In this document: in pieces, positions 46,816 to 59,180 of the stretch
Numbering within the stretch: position 1 is the stretch's first letter
Layout of the letters: every line of letters begins with the position of its first letter
From: Lingula anatina
Lineage: Eukaryota > Brachiopoda > Lingulata > Lingulida > Lingulidae
Direction of reading: 5' to 3'
Assembly: GCF_001039355.2 (NCBI RefSeq)
Contig: NW_019775775.1
Location: 1-64,000 of the forward strand
Length of the DNA stretch: 64,000 bases
Position numbers and translations under genes: made by a program
Notes under the pieces: model-generated
What the model was told of the DNA's origin: nothing
Seen by the model: the letters and a program-made list of their open reading frames with translations, nothing else
The model's database searches: none

Positions 46816-48946
46816 ATGCCGACATTCAAAGGTAATACAGCCTCAACTATATTTAGTATTAACAGAGATCGATAATAAAAATTCAGTCTGTCTATTAAAT
46901 GTAACTGATTACTCTTAAACTATAAAACAGATAGGCCTTAGTTTGTCTGGTCCATTGTGGCATGAGATTTTGGAAGAATCATGCAAGGACCGTCAAGGAT
47001 CCACTAATCAGAATAAATTATCAATCTAGAGCTGTCGAAAAGATTTCTTAGATCTACAAATAACAGCTCAGACAATTTATTAAGATACTGATTTTTATTT
47101 CGATAATTAAATTAATTTTCGCGATCAGTTTTTTACATTTAATTTACATTCAAAGTTTATACTGACTTTACAGTTGTAATCAATTTATACAGGCTCAACT
47201 AATATGACACTATGGAATTAAAAGTGATTGATATTAGAAATCAGTCTGCCATTGAAATATAACTGGTTACTCCTAAAGAGCATCAATGGCTGGTTCTTGC
47301 TCATGAGCTTTGGAAGACTCAACTGATCGGAATATAATTGCTGTTGAAAATAATACCTCCAACAGTTTATTCAGATATCATTATTTTGAAATTAATTTTT
47401 GCTGATGTGAAGCCCTTTAAGTCTACTGTTTCATTTATTCATAGTCGTGGCCTAATTGTTTGGAAAATAATGTACTCAGCTACTGGTATGCTAACATTTA
47501 AGAGAATTAAAAATAACACTTATCATAATTCATGTGCATATTGGTTGTATTTTAGAACACATTAGAGAGAGTTAACAGCTCTCCTATCCCTATTATGTGA
47601 AATATGTGCCATTCCCTCTACCTAGACATAATGCTATCACAGAATAATCAGATGTGCTTTTATAGTTCACATGTAAATACATTTTCAGTGAATGTGAAAT
47701 GGGGCAAGGAGAAGTTCACAGATGTTGAGTGTAATACAGATGAGCCCCCTCTTTTGTTCAAAAGTCAGTTGTTTGCTCTCTCTGGAGTTCAGCCTGACAG
47801 ACAGAAGGTTATGATGAAAGGAGCTGTATTAAAAGTAAGTGTTTTTTTTTTAATCTCATTTAGATTCAATTTAAACATATTTGCTTTGTTTAAACAAGCT
47901 GCTCTTCTTTTCCTGTTTTCTTGAGTTGGCAGTGAATGTCCTCAATTCTACTGCACCTTTGTTGTTTACATGTCTTTGTGTTCTGTCTCTCTGTCTTTGG
48001 GTAGACTTTTTTAAGGGGCCAGTCTTGAAATAGCCTGGTAGTCAACCTTATGAAAAGGAAAAACTCTATAGTGTTGAGGTTAAACATATAACAAATGAAG
48101 ATGTTAAGGAGTGGATGGTGGATGTCCTCTGCTGAAGCCATTTCTGACAACAATATTCATTACATTATTTGCCCACAAGATTCACATGTATACATGTACT
48201 AGTACATGACGTAGGGTGAATGTTTAGATGTGAAAAGCAGTGGAAGAATTGTATTTTAAGTCTTACTTGAGGTATTGAGGTTTATGTATTAGATCTTTCT
48301 TAGGCTGGCCTATAGTAATGCCCCACTCCAGCTTAATGACAAAAAAAAAAAAAGATTTTTACTAATGACAGCCATCTGATTGACATTTTTATTTATCTCT
48401 TGCAGGATGAAGAATGGGGGAACATGAAGCTGAAAGATGTAAGGAACTTATATTAATTTCAGAATGGTAGCACTAGCTCAGTATCATTCAGTAATCTGAC
48501 TTTAGACAGTCACATTAGTCTGGCATGACCTTATAGGCAAAAGCTGACTGGATTGAGGTATATGAATAAAAACTGGATATATATAATCAAAATAAAACTA
48601 ACAGTGTGACTGCTCTAATCTAGAAGATTTTTAAATTGATAAATATAAATGGTTTTTCTTTTCCCAGGGTGCTACATTGCTGATGATGGGCACTGCTGAT
48701 GCACTGCAGGAACCAGTAGAGAAGACTGTGTTTATGGAGGACATGAATGAAGAACAGCTTGCTACAGCTGTAAGTGGAACACATTTGTCTTATACAAACA
48801 CATATAGTTTGCTTTTATTTGGTGTGGTACAAACTTAAGAAATGCATACATAAATATAGGGAAGCGTGCTTGGAATTTGGAAGTGTTGCTTTCTGTAGTA
48901 TTTTTGAAACCAATTTTTTAATTTGAGGAAAGTCTGCTTCATATTC

Positions 48947-48997
<51 letters not shown>

Positions 48998-51900
48998 GTA
49001 CAACTGGAAGTCAAACATTTTCCTTGATTTCAGATGGAGCTACCAGCAGGGTTGAACAACCTGGGAAATACCTGTTATATGAATGCCACAGTGCAGTGTC
49101 TGAAGGCAGTGCCAGAGCTCAGAGAAGCTATTAACAAGTAATTACCAACTTTCAGACTTAATTGTTTTTAAAGACTTATGGTTTCATTCAGTTAATGTGA
49201 CACCACCCCCTCCCTCACACAACATGCACACACTCTTTCAAACAATTTATTTTTGCAAATGATGTAAAATTAACACATCTGCCAACCTATCTCTTAACCC
49301 CATAGAGCCCGTCACCGCATATGTGCGGTTCAATTATCGCTTACCCCAAAAGCCCAGAACCGCATATGTGCGTATCTTGGAAAGATCGTCTTCTGTACTC
49401 TTTTGTATCGTGAGTCAAAAAATGATATATAGTTTACCATCCGGGTATGTTTCTTGTCTCTCATTGCCAACATTTTTAAAGGCGATAAAAATATATATGA
49501 GCGAGAAAACGGCGATTTTCAAGACTTAGTTGGAGAAAGTAAAACCAAGATGGCGGCTCCTCACTACGGTAGGGACCTGCGAAGGGATACTGTTATTGAA
49601 ATGATTGAAAACCTGGACTTTGATGAGAAGTTTTCGTGTGACAGTGACATAGACAGTGCCGAAGATATTCATTTATTTATGATATAAAGGACGATAGAAA
49701 TATATATGAGCGAGAAATCGACGATTTTCTAGACTTAGCTGGAGAAAGTAAAATCAAAATGGCGACTTCTCACTACGGAAGGGGCCTGCGAATGGATACT
49801 GTTATTGAAATGATTGAAAACTACGACACTGATCAGGAGTTTTCGAGTGACAGTGAAATGGACATTGCGGATGATATTCCTTTATTCATGATATAAGTTT
49901 TAAACATGCTTTTGTCATAGATGGTGTTAAAATTTGACTTTTATTCAGCTCTGGCCACGAAGTTCAGGTGAGCTGAAAAGCTGGCTCAAGTATAGGTATA
50001 CCTGATAGCAAAACGAGCATAACTTGGAAATTAATAAAGATAACTTGCTGAAATTTCCTGGATTGAAAGTTACTATAATTGACATCATATCTGTGAATTT
50101 TCAGGCAAATGTATGGAGAAATAAAAAATTGATGTGCATAAGATAAATCAACTTTGTTTTTTTTTTTTCACCCTTACCAAATCAAAATATAGTTTTTAAC
50201 TGGCCATATCTCTTGATACTGCACGTTGAATTTAAATTTAATTCTATTTTCATTTAGCTTGAAATATTGGCTTTTTAAAAATGTATACTTTGTATGGGTA
50301 ATAAAGGCAAACAAATAAATTATGGCCAATTTACTGAAGTGACCCGGCTTTTCAAGGTTCGCTCACAGAATTAATTGGGCACAGCAGAACTTTATGGGTC
50401 AGCATTAACTGGATCCTATGGGGTTAAAATTAAGGTAGTGATAAATCCATAAAAGGCATTAAAGACATAATGTACAACACAATGCTGGTGATGAACAAGG
50501 GGCATCTCTTAATCCTTTTTGATGAGGATTTTATTTAATTTATTTTGTTTTTTTTTTAACACTTTCTTTTCATCCATAGTCCCATTTGCTTCTTTTGCAA
50601 TTTCAGAGTTGTTGGTCATCCCAATGTTGGAGCTGGTGTATTCAATCCATCATATGCTGTTACAACAGGTTAGTACGGATCTGCCAATTAATATCAAATA
50701 CCTGTTGGATGGGCATGATTACCAATTGAATATGCAGGCATAATATACAAATTATATTTTCCAACATGGCAAACTTGACTGACAGAAAGCATTGAAAATT
50801 TTTTCAAATTAGACAAAAGAGTTGAGAATTTGATAAAAGCCTTAGTCCTCAAATAGGTTAAAATTTCTACTTTAATATCACTTTCATATATATGATATGT
50901 GTGTTTTAGCTCTGAGGGATCTGTATGCCTCCATGGACAAGTCTAATACAGTTCCTCCCCTTATACTGCTGAGCATACTGCAGATGGTGTTCCCCCAGTT
51001 TGCTGAGAAAGAAAGTGAACATGGGAATTGGGCTCAGCAGGTACAATTAAAAAAAAAAAATTCTCTCAGATTTTCCTTATATTGAAGTTTTATCAACAAA
51101 ATATACCTCAAGGTCAACTTTTTGATGAAAATAGTACGATGCAGTAAGATAAAAATATATTTTGTTAATTTAAAACATGGAATAAATGGAGTAATGCTCC
51201 GTTTAAAAAAGCACTGGCATGGTGTATTTTTTGGCGTGCTTTCTTCACAGTGGTGAAATGTAGTAAATTTTTATTTTCAAACAGGATGCCAATGAATGTT
51301 GGACACTGATAGTGAGATGTCTGCAGCAAAAACTGACAGCCCTGGAAGACACTGCACCAGTGAGCACTCTCATTACAAAGCATTTTCAGTAGAAATTTTA
51401 CTCATCATTCAGCATTACAAATTATATCAACATTGTAAATTTGTAATGCTGAATGGTATAATTAATTTATCTCAAATATATTTCTATTTAGTATACAATT
51501 GTATTAATGTATAAGTTTTTTGATGTGTTTAAGTGCATGTTATGATAGATTGCCTGTAAGTTAACAGTATTTCTTAGAATGTTCAACTACAGAGCAGTCT
51601 CTAATCTGTTCATACAGGTACTCAACTATGCCCAAATGAGTCATATTGCATCTATGACTAATAAAAACATTAAAAAAATAATTAGTAGATGAAATATATA
51701 TCAATGTTATATGGGATAAGACAAGTTGCTGTGTGTTTTAGGTTGATGGTTCCACCCCAGCACCCACCAGGGGGTTCATTGACCAGTTTATGGGAGTAGA
51801 GATGACTTCAACGTATCCTTTCTGATTGCATTACCCCAGAAAAACATTCTTTTTATTGGGGGACATAACTGATAAACCCATTATCAAATTTGTTTTGTTC

Positions 51901-54821
51901 TGTATTTAACTATCGTCTAAGTTAGTTAGGGTATAATTTGATGTTTATGTCAACCTTAATTTTTACCAGAATGAAATGTGTCGAGGCTCCAGAAGAGCCA
52001 CCAACTATAATGAAAGAGAATCTACTGCAACTGAGTTGCTTTATAGAAAAAGGTAAGATTTGTTGTTACCCTTTGGGGTGGTTGATAAGGAAATCAAGTG
52101 ATAGAAAGATGAGATGTAAAACTGTTCATAATTGAATACAGTAAATGATTTCCATGCACTTGTGTTTATTTTGGTTGTTATAATTTAAATGGATAATCAT
52201 TGTGAATTTAATACTTTTCCATTTTCATTTCAGATGTTAAATATTTGCAAACTGGTTTGAAATCAGTAAGTAGAAGATAAATATTTGGCATGATTGAAAA
52301 TTTTAAAGTTATATAAATGTTCTTATATTTGTGCCTCATTAAAATGCAGAATACAATATATAGTAATATAAAGCTGTGTATATTTTAAGTGTCTTTGTCT
52401 ATACATTGTATTTGTAAATATTATCATATTTTGCCTTTTCTTACCTTAGTTTTTCATTCTTTTAACAGAGACTTGAAGAACATATAACAAAAAATTCCCC
52501 CACACTAGGTAGAGATGCACAGTATGAAAAAACAGTAAGTACACTTTTTTGCAAATTGTTTTTAGGTTTCAAAATTTGATGGCAAGAACTTAGATATTTC
52601 ATTAATTTATATATTTATAGCCTAGCTTATTCATCTGATCTCGTCTGACATTTTAATAAGCGTTGTAGATAACCACACCCTTCTTTATTTCCAGAGTAAA
52701 ATTAGTCGTCTACCAGCTTATTTAACAATCCAGTTTGTTAGATTCTTTTACAAGGAAAAGGAGGCTGTCAATGCTAAAATTCTGAAAGTAAGTGCCCAGT
52801 GTTTCTGCTTCGATTGACATCCACTTAAGATTATTTCTGCTTTCATCTTGATATGTGGAGCATTTTTAGTTGAAGTGAATGAGATCAGTCACAGAATTAA
52901 GTTAATCTTTTGACATGTGGATTATTACTTAAGGAGTAAGATTTGACAGACAAGGAAATAATTCTCAAGCATAATTCGTCATCATCATCATCTTCGTTTT
53001 TTTCAGGTCTTCAGTCCTGAATGAACAGAGTTGGACCTTTTTAAACATGTGGCCCTCCTCCATTCTTGTCTGTTACTTAGATCTGTATCTTCAGCTTGTA
53101 TCTGTCTCTTGTATGCACTCACTGTGTTAAAATACATGATATAATTCAAAGAAATCTTACACCTTTTACAGGATGTGAAATTCACAGAAATTTTGGACCT
53201 TTTTGACCTGTGTACTGAAGAACTGCAGCAAAAGCTGGTCCCAATGAGGACAAAGTTTAAGGAAGAGGAAGATAAAAATGTGGAGAGAGCAAATTTGGTA
53301 AGGCCATTTTCTTCTAAAAAATTCTTTTATCCAAAAAAAGTACAAACAGTTACATGTTATACAGCATTTATCCTTTAGTTTTGCATATTGCATTACCCTG
53401 TTACCAAAGTTGCAAAAGTTATTCCAGTTTCCAAAACATGATCAGAAAATCTTTTTACTTACTTATCTAGGAATTAAAAATGGTTATCTTTCAAGAGAGA
53501 TATTTGTCTTCTTGTTTAATTTTGAAGATGTCAGTTATTAAGGAAAAAATGCAGTTAACTGCAGTTAAAACCGAAGTGTCCTTCTTTCACTAAGAATGTG
53601 AGTCTCATTATCTGTTTCAGTCCAAGGCCAAGAAAGGTGTCAAAAATGCCCCTGCTGTTCCTGAAAAGAAAACAAGAAAGGAGCCATTTTCATTTCCGGA
53701 TGGTCAGTATGCACCTAGTGCCTTGTACCTGTAGCTAATTAATGATCTTATTCTGAACTCAACACTTGGTGATTATAGTGCACATTCATATCAATATATA
53801 TATCATGTCAAATAAACTGAAAATTCAGGGAAATTACTTTGAAATTTGAGCACTTATTGTAATGTGTTTTATAAACAGGCTGCTTTAGATTAAAATCTTT
53901 TTGCTTTCTGATATAAATAATTATATTTATTTATTTACTTATATTTAGATACTGGTTCCAACAACAGTGGTTACTACAAGCTGAGGGCAGTGTTAACCCA
54001 CCGTGGCAGGTCAAGTTCCAGTGGACATTATGTGTCCTGGGTCAGGAGGAAAGACACCGGTCAGTTTAGGTCTACAGTAGACTATGCATAAGTAGTCACC
54101 CTATAATCCTAATTATCATTTATCTTAAGAAAATCTTCTGGAAAATATAATTGAAGATCAGGCACACATAGCTACCTCACACAGCATTCTTAAATCAGAG
54201 TCTTTCCCCTGTTTAGGTGGATGACAACTCTTCAAATTGGCAGGTAAAGTGCCATAAAACACGATTTTTCTTGGGATAGTTCCTTGTTACCCTTAAATAA
54301 CTACAAGGAGCAACTTGGTTTTACTGTTCAGAACTGGGATAAAGTAATGTACTCCATGAGATATTTTATTTTTGTATAACATTTAATTATTATTATTATG
54401 GTCTTATATTTTCAGATGAATGGCTCATGTTTGATGATGACAAAGTTAGTGTGGTAGAATCTGAAGACATCTTGAGACTCTCTGGAGGAGGTATTTAATG
54501 CTATCATATCTTGTTTGTGAAAGTCTTATATTTAAATTAAATGGCTTGGTAGTTTTCAAGTATATTTAAAGTACATCTCTTTTAAAATTTAAAAAATTCC
54601 TTATATATACAAATTTATAGATATGTGGTCTAGATTCATACCAATTAAAGAAGAATAAAAAAAAATTGAATTTTAAATGATTCACTTTCTGGTCATTTTT
54701 AGGTGACTGGCATTGTGCGTACTTCCTTGTATATGGTCCCAGGGTGTTGGAAATTGAGGAGGAAGAGGTTGAGGAGGGGGCAGGTGAAGGACAGGCAAAA
54801 CCAATGGAAACCAGCAGCTAA
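46816..54821 (+). CDS. USP14: Ubiquitin carboxyl-terminal hydrolase 14
   Basis: Coding exons: 46816-46831, 47689-47834, 48406-48438, 48668-48769, 49034-49137, 50607-50668, 50910-51040, 51285-51359, 51742-51812, 51970-52052, 52234-52265, 52469-52534, 52695-52787, 53172-53297, 53621-53702, 53949-54059, 54416-54490, 54703-54821. They total 1527 nt, 508 residues (human 494), all phases closing. An N-terminal ubiquitin-like domain (VNVKWGKEKF ... LLMMGTADAL) covers about 1-80. The USP domain has the Cys box NNLGNTCYMNATVQC (Cys113), QDANECW, FIDQFMGVE and the His box SSSSGHYVSWV (His434), with DEWLMFDDDKV after it (Asp451). Family knowledge: a proteasome-bound deubiquitinase that trims ubiquitin chains at the 19S particle. 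Intron 5 carries a piggyBac-like element and exons 1-2 are separated by a duplicated segment. Confidence 0.95.
46838..47400 (+). repeat. Diverged tandem duplication in USP14 intron 1
   Basis: Blocks from about 46838 and about 47188 align in order: CTCAACTA, AGTCTG-C-ATT-AA, TAACTG-TTACTC, GGAAGA, AATCAGAAT/ATCGGAAT, then CAG-TTATT-AGATA. Many substitutions and indels indicate an old event. No ORF. Confidence 0.6.
48952..48995. repeat. CT microsatellite before USP14 exon 5
   Basis: About 22 CT units in intron 4, ending 38 bases before exon 5 and extending its polypyrimidine context. Confidence 0.9.
49550..49687 (+). CDS. piggyBac element micro-ORF, copy 1
   Basis: A 45-residue frame, MAAPHYGRDLRRDTVIEMIE then an acidic stretch (DFDEKFSCDSDIDSAED) and FMI-stop. 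The acidic composition is what the extreme N-terminus of piggyBac transposases often looks like, so this may be a remnant first exon. Nothing indicates that it is translated. Confidence 0.35.
   Translation: MAAPHYGRDLRRDTVIEMIENLDFDEKFSCDSDIDSAEDIHLFMI
49759..49896 (+). CDS. piggyBac element micro-ORF, copy 2
   Basis: The second copy has the same 45-residue length and stop (MATSHYGRGLRMDTVIEMIE, acidic middle, FMI-stop). Both copies stay open despite about a dozen differences, which could be selection or simply youth. Confidence 0.35.
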   Translation: MATSHYGRGLRMDTVIEMIENYDTDQEFSSDSEMDIADDIPLFMI

Positions 54822-56005
54822 ACTGGATAGTGATCTGACAGAAATGATTTAAGACCTTTAACAGCTACAGCCAAAATAGTAAATTGGTTTAATGTTTTGT
54901 TCATGTGATTTTTCTATGCAGTGTGTTGCATACAGTCTTGCTGCTGGTTTTACCTAAACCACTAAAACATCAGTCTGCAAGTCGCACCTTGAAATATGTG
55001 CTGAATGTAGCTTTTAAATATTTGACTGGGAACTGAGATTTAAAGTGCCAGTATGACAGTGATGAAGTCATCGTGTTAAAGTTGGACCTTTATCTGACAA
55101 GACCATTTTCGACATTACATTTCGGGCATTAGATTGAAGATCAAATTGCTTGAACACTGGATTCCTAAAAAAAGCTAAACTTTACATTTACTAATTTGAT
55201 GACAAAGAGAAATGCTGTTGACAAATTCACAAAATTAAATTTTGTAAATAAATATATTTATTTGGCCATATGTGTCAGTTTTATTTTTTTCACATATTGT
55301 TAATCTTTTCATGTTCAAAATGCCCTATGACAATATGGTTATTTGACACCAATAGTATTTTTACCAAATCTTGCACAGGGACAGACTTGACTGCAGCTTA
55401 AAAAATAAAGGTTGACAAATCTGATTAAACCTAGAATTACCTTAAAGAACATAAAATAAGACTTCACTCTGCTCTGTTGTTTGCATTGGGCCTAAGTGCT
55501 TGAAATGATTATTTTGCTACTTTCATTTTGTTCAAGAATGTAGGTTGCAGCTTGACCCCTTAACAATTCCTGATACATGTTAAAACTGGGTACAATTTTA
55601 ATTTTGATGGATAGAGGTTTTCAGATAAATAAATAGATGAATGAAAATAACTGTTGCTTAAACATCAATATCTGTAAGGATTATCACTTATAAAAGCTCC
55701 CATATAATTCAGTGAGATAAAAAAATTATTAGCAGACATTTAGGTGTCACTACAGTCTGGCACCATATAATAAACATCAGACCGCAAAAAAACTAGATAT
55801 TCTTGTTTTACCATAAAGTGATCCATAGCTCACATTAATATACACATCATACTGATAGATCTATGATGATATTCCTCAAACAGTTGCAGAAAAAAAAGCA
55901 AAACTGACAGGCCACTGTTACAGGGCAGATGATCATTTCACATCTGATGTACTCTGAACATAGACTAAATGCTGATTCTGAAAAAAGACAAACTAACTTT
56001 TATTA
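54822..56005. other. USP14 3' UTR and intergenic DNA
   Basis: AATAAA at 55247-55252 is a good USP14 signal. The rest is AT-rich without a supported ORF, up to the inverted repeat starting at 56006. Confidence 0.55.
55247..55252 (+). terminator. USP14 polyadenylation signal
   Basis: AATAAA about 425 bp past the stop codon, in an AT-rich context. Confidence 0.55.
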
Positions 56006-56419
56006 CCTCGATCATCTATACATAGGTTTGACAGTGTGTTAAGATAGATATATGACAATTTATTTTAGGGTGGTCCTATAAAGCAAATGGGCCATGATGA
56101 TGAAAGAAGGCACTAAAGTTGGATTCTGCGAGATTGTGCGTTTGCACTGGAAGCATCACGTGTTTGCGAACTTCAGAAGCGTCTAGTCGACCCTCTTCTT
56201 GTGACATGCTAGATATTGCTCTTACTTCTACAGATTTTATGTTGGGAATATACAGAATCACTTATCAGAATGGCAAAAAATCACTTCAGATATGATTGTT
56301 CTGAACATAGTAAAAATCTATAAAATTGAATTTGATTCCTTGCCTGTACAAAATTTTGAATCCAATGAATGCAAGTTTGTGATACTGAAAAAGAGATAGG
56401 GGAAAATTTTGACAGAGGG

Positions 56420-56535
56420 CCTGGTCTGGCAGTGGAGAAATGATACGTTTGTTAGCTCTGAGCGCCTAATATGGCAGCTGGGCTGTATCCTCCCCAGGGA
56501 GATGAGAGCGACTATAGGGTGCTCCAAGGCCAAAA
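56420..56535 (+). repeat. SINE-like fragment, copy 1
   Basis: Shares the block CCTGGTCTGGCAGTG, GAGAAATGAT, CTGAGCGC, ATGGCAGC, GCTGTATCCTC and TGAGAGCG with copy 2. The tRNA-like head is not evident here. Confidence 0.65.
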
Positions 56536-56588
56536 ATGACCAGGATTCTCTGACTTAAATAAATTTCATTAAAAAATATAAATAAAAA

Positions 56589-56589
<1 letters not shown>

Positions 56590-56632
<43 letters not shown>
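56590..56632. repeat. TA microsatellite
   Basis: About 21 TA units after the first SINE-like copy. Confidence 0.9.
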
Positions 56633-56637
<5 letters not shown>

Positions 56638-56974
56638 CAACCTTCAGGGCCTGGTTTCATAAAGGCTGGATAGGCTATCCTATGGATAACACGATAACAC
56701 TATCCAAGGTATAAATCTCTTATCCTCTGGATATTTATCCTCTGTATAAATTTGTGTTTAATAAATGCTGGATAAACAGCATGATAGTTATCCAGTAGAT
56801 AAGAATTTTATCCAATACCATATTTGGAAGAAGACATTCCCATAATGCAATTGGTTGCTATAAACATTGTAAAAGCCATGATAGTTGCGAACAACAGAAG
56901 TGATCTATACCATATTTGGGAAATATATTACCCACAATACCCTTGTTCTGTCGTCTGCTTCTCTGTCTTGCAAG

Positions 56975-57371
56975 ATGGTGTCGGCTTTGGCAAGCAAAAG
57001 ACAAAGAAAAGCGAATTGGAGCCACGCAGAGACATCTCTGTTGTTTGAACTGTGTGAAAAAAACCACACAGTAATAAGAAACAAACACACTTCCACCTTG
57101 GACAACAAGGCCAAGGTGGAAGTGTGGAAAACCATAGCAAAAGAGGTGTCATCAGTTGCTGTATCAATGAGAAGTGCAACAGAGTGCTGAGAGAAATGGA
57201 GACATCTCGTCTCTTCAGTGAAAAGGACACACAGTAACCTAAGAAAGGCAAGAAAGCAGACTGGAGGGGGTCCACCACCCTAGGAGCTCAGCCCATCTAA
57301 ATCAAAGATTGTAAATATATATGCTGGCACTCCAGCGTTTGATGGTTTGCCAGGAGGCATAGAGACAAGTG
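56975..57371 (+). pseudogene. Harbinger-type Myb/SANT-like DNA-binding ORF, decayed
   Basis: From ATG 56975 the frame reads KANWSHAETSLLFELCEKN, then WKTIAKEVSS and RSATEC before a TGA at 57188. The same frame continues EKWRHLVSSVKRTHSNLRKA, TGGGPPP, a TAG, and NIYAGTPAFDGLPGGIE. This order matches the Myb-like accessory protein carried by many Harbinger (PIF) transposons and NAIF1-like proteins. The first stop sits where the family has Arg, consistent with CGA to TGA decay. A GTAAG donor follows at 57372. Upstream, 56647-56820 has GGCCTGGTTTCATAAAG and repeated TTATCC/GGATAA words that look like a transposon end. Confidence 0.75.
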
Positions 57372-57510
57372 GTAAGATTCATTTTATTTTACTAACAAAA
57401 AATATTAACTAAATAACAGAAAATATTGTGAAGTATACTAAATACATATACATAATATTTTCCACCTTGTAAAATCTCTTGCTCTAATGTGTTAAGCTCC
57501 ATAAAATAAA

Positions 57511-57740
57511 CTGACTGGATAGCCTCGGACTTGGGTTCAAAACCCGTCCGGGGACATACCAGTCCTTTATAAACGGTGCCTGCTGTCTCCCCGCTTGGCA
57601 CTCAGCACTAAGGGGTTGAAGAAGGGACCTGGTCTGGCAGTGCAGAAATGATATATATCTGAGCGCTTATGTGGCAGCCGAGCTGTATCCTCTCCTGGGA
57701 GGTGAGAGCGTCTACAGAATGCACCAGTGCATAAACACCA
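57511..57740 (+). repeat. SINE-like element, copy 2 with tRNA-like B box
   Basis: GGGTTCAAAACCC at 57533-57545 fits a Pol III B box. It is followed by a CCCCGCTTGGCACTCAGCAC block and then, from 57628, the body shared with copy 1. An A box is not obvious, so the 5' end may be truncated. Confidence 0.6.
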
Positions 57741-58380
57741 AGAAATATGTCACTAACCAACACAAATATTAAAACACTTGGGATTAATTTTAGACTTTGT
57801 AAACATGACAGTAGCATTCAATCAAGAAAAAACTGACAAAATTAAAATTCAAAAGCCCCTGTTAAAGGGTCTGACTCATTGTTAGACTGAAGAATGACCT
57901 CCATAAACTGGACAAGACGCAGATCTCGGACTTCCTAGATGATGCCATTGCCTTTACTGCAGACGAATTGCATGAGCTTGACTTGTGACAGCAAGTCTTA
58001 CTAAAACCAGGACTTAAATTAAGCCTCAATTCAAGTCTCTGGCAAGTGAAATGCAGCCTGTCACTAATCTACCCTTTGGAGAAGATTTGGAAAAGACTGT
58101 TGAGGAACTGAACAAGTCCCATAAAGTGTCAGCCACAGTAACTGTCAATACAAGTAACAACAAGAAAAGAAATATAAGCATGATGAGGTCAAGCGCCCAC
58201 CCTTTATCCACCCTTGGTTATCCACATGGACCTTTATGTCTTAGAATGATGCTTCCAGTGCGCCCACGCAATCTTGCTTGATCTCATCATGCTTAATATG
58301 ATAAGGTAGAATCCCAATTAAATTTCACCTTACCAAGGTAAGTCTTGTTTAATTTTTAAATCCTACATGCATTTCATGCA

Positions 58381-59180
58381 GCTTCCAGCAGGTTAAAAAA
58401 AGTTGTTATACAGTCCACAGATACAGATTTAGTGATTATAGCTACCCTTGCATTAGGCTCAATGCAATTGATGAGCATGGTTCAAAATGGGTGTTTAAGA
58501 TAAGACCCCAATATACAGAGTTCCAATATACAGCATGTCTAAAGATCTGGGACCCGTGTTCTGGTCTCCCTGGCTTCAATGTACTGACGGGGGGTGATAT
58601 CTCCAGCAGTGGTTGCGGTATAGGCAAGAAAAAGGCATGGAATGAACCCTGTGCTGCAAGCGAATCTTGGTAGAGTCAACAGTCTAACAAACTCTTAAAG
58701 CAAGCAAGCTTTTTTTTTGTCTGCTGAACACTCGAGTCAAAGCAGCTGGATCAGAAGCAGAAAATGTGCGCGATACTGGATGTTTTGTCAAAACCACCAG
58801 AAGAGTGAAACACTACCACCTACATCAGACATATTGAGGGCAAACTACCAGTGTAAATGTGGAAGCACTGTCATGTCACCTTCTAACACCTTCCACCCCC
58901 ACTGAACAAATGATGGCAAGAAGGAAAAGGAATCCTACAACCACTCTTAGTGACCATAAAACCAGTGCCCAATGGACTTCGGGCACTAATTGCTTGTAAA
59001 TGCGGTAAATCCCGTTGCATGAGAGTTAACCTGTATCCTTGCAGGGGGAAAAAGTTACCATGTACTCAATCATGCCTCTGTGAGCAGGGAGGAATGTAAA
59101 AACGTGTATGTGAACAGTGGATGCATCACAGGCAGTGAAGAAGATGAAAATGATGATACTTTGAAAATGTTGTAATGATC
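58381..59180 (+). pseudogene. Remnant of an invertebrate repeat-type ORF with PIN/FEN-like and CXC motifs
   Basis: Recognisable fragments lie in order but in different frames. STDTDLVIIA is near 58417. LTGGDISSSGCGIGKKKAW is near 58580-58640 (the family has LTGCDTTS-F-GKGK-AW). LPPTSD and RANYQ are near 58829-58860. A cysteine-rich tail is near 58977-59100 (CKCGKSRC, CRGKKLPCTQSCLC). I know this order from a large uncharacterised family scattered through cnidarian, arthropod and mollusc genomes; the family name and function are not established to my knowledge. Frameshifts and stops make this copy non-functional. Confidence 0.65.

Larger units (their letters stand above)
49482..49899 (+). repeat. 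209-bp tandem duplication within the piggyBac element
   Basis: Units start near 49482 and 49691 with GATA-AAATATATATGAGCGAG and both run through a 46-codon ORF ending in FMI-stop. They differ by scattered substitutions. Confidence 0.85.
49298..50423 (+). mobile_element. Non-autonomous piggyBac-type element in USP14 intron 5
   Basis: The element is flanked by TTAA on both sides (49294-49297 and 50424-50427). It begins CCCCATAGAGCC and its other end reads inward CCCCATAGGATCC, so it has short imperfect terminal inverted repeats starting with C residues. TTAA duplication plus C-rich ends is the piggyBac signature. A subterminal word CCGCATATGTGCG occurs at 49315-49327 and 49360-49372. The 1126 bp hold two tandem micro-ORFs but no DDD transposase domain. 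Confidence 0.88.

Noticed and set aside
48815-49018. Minus-strand ORF with Arg-Glu repeats
   Set aside because: Translation of the CT microsatellite in USP14 intron 4.
56076-56261. Minus-strand 61-codon frame
   Set aside because: It overlaps the left inverted-repeat arm and has no recognisable domain; probably transposon debris.
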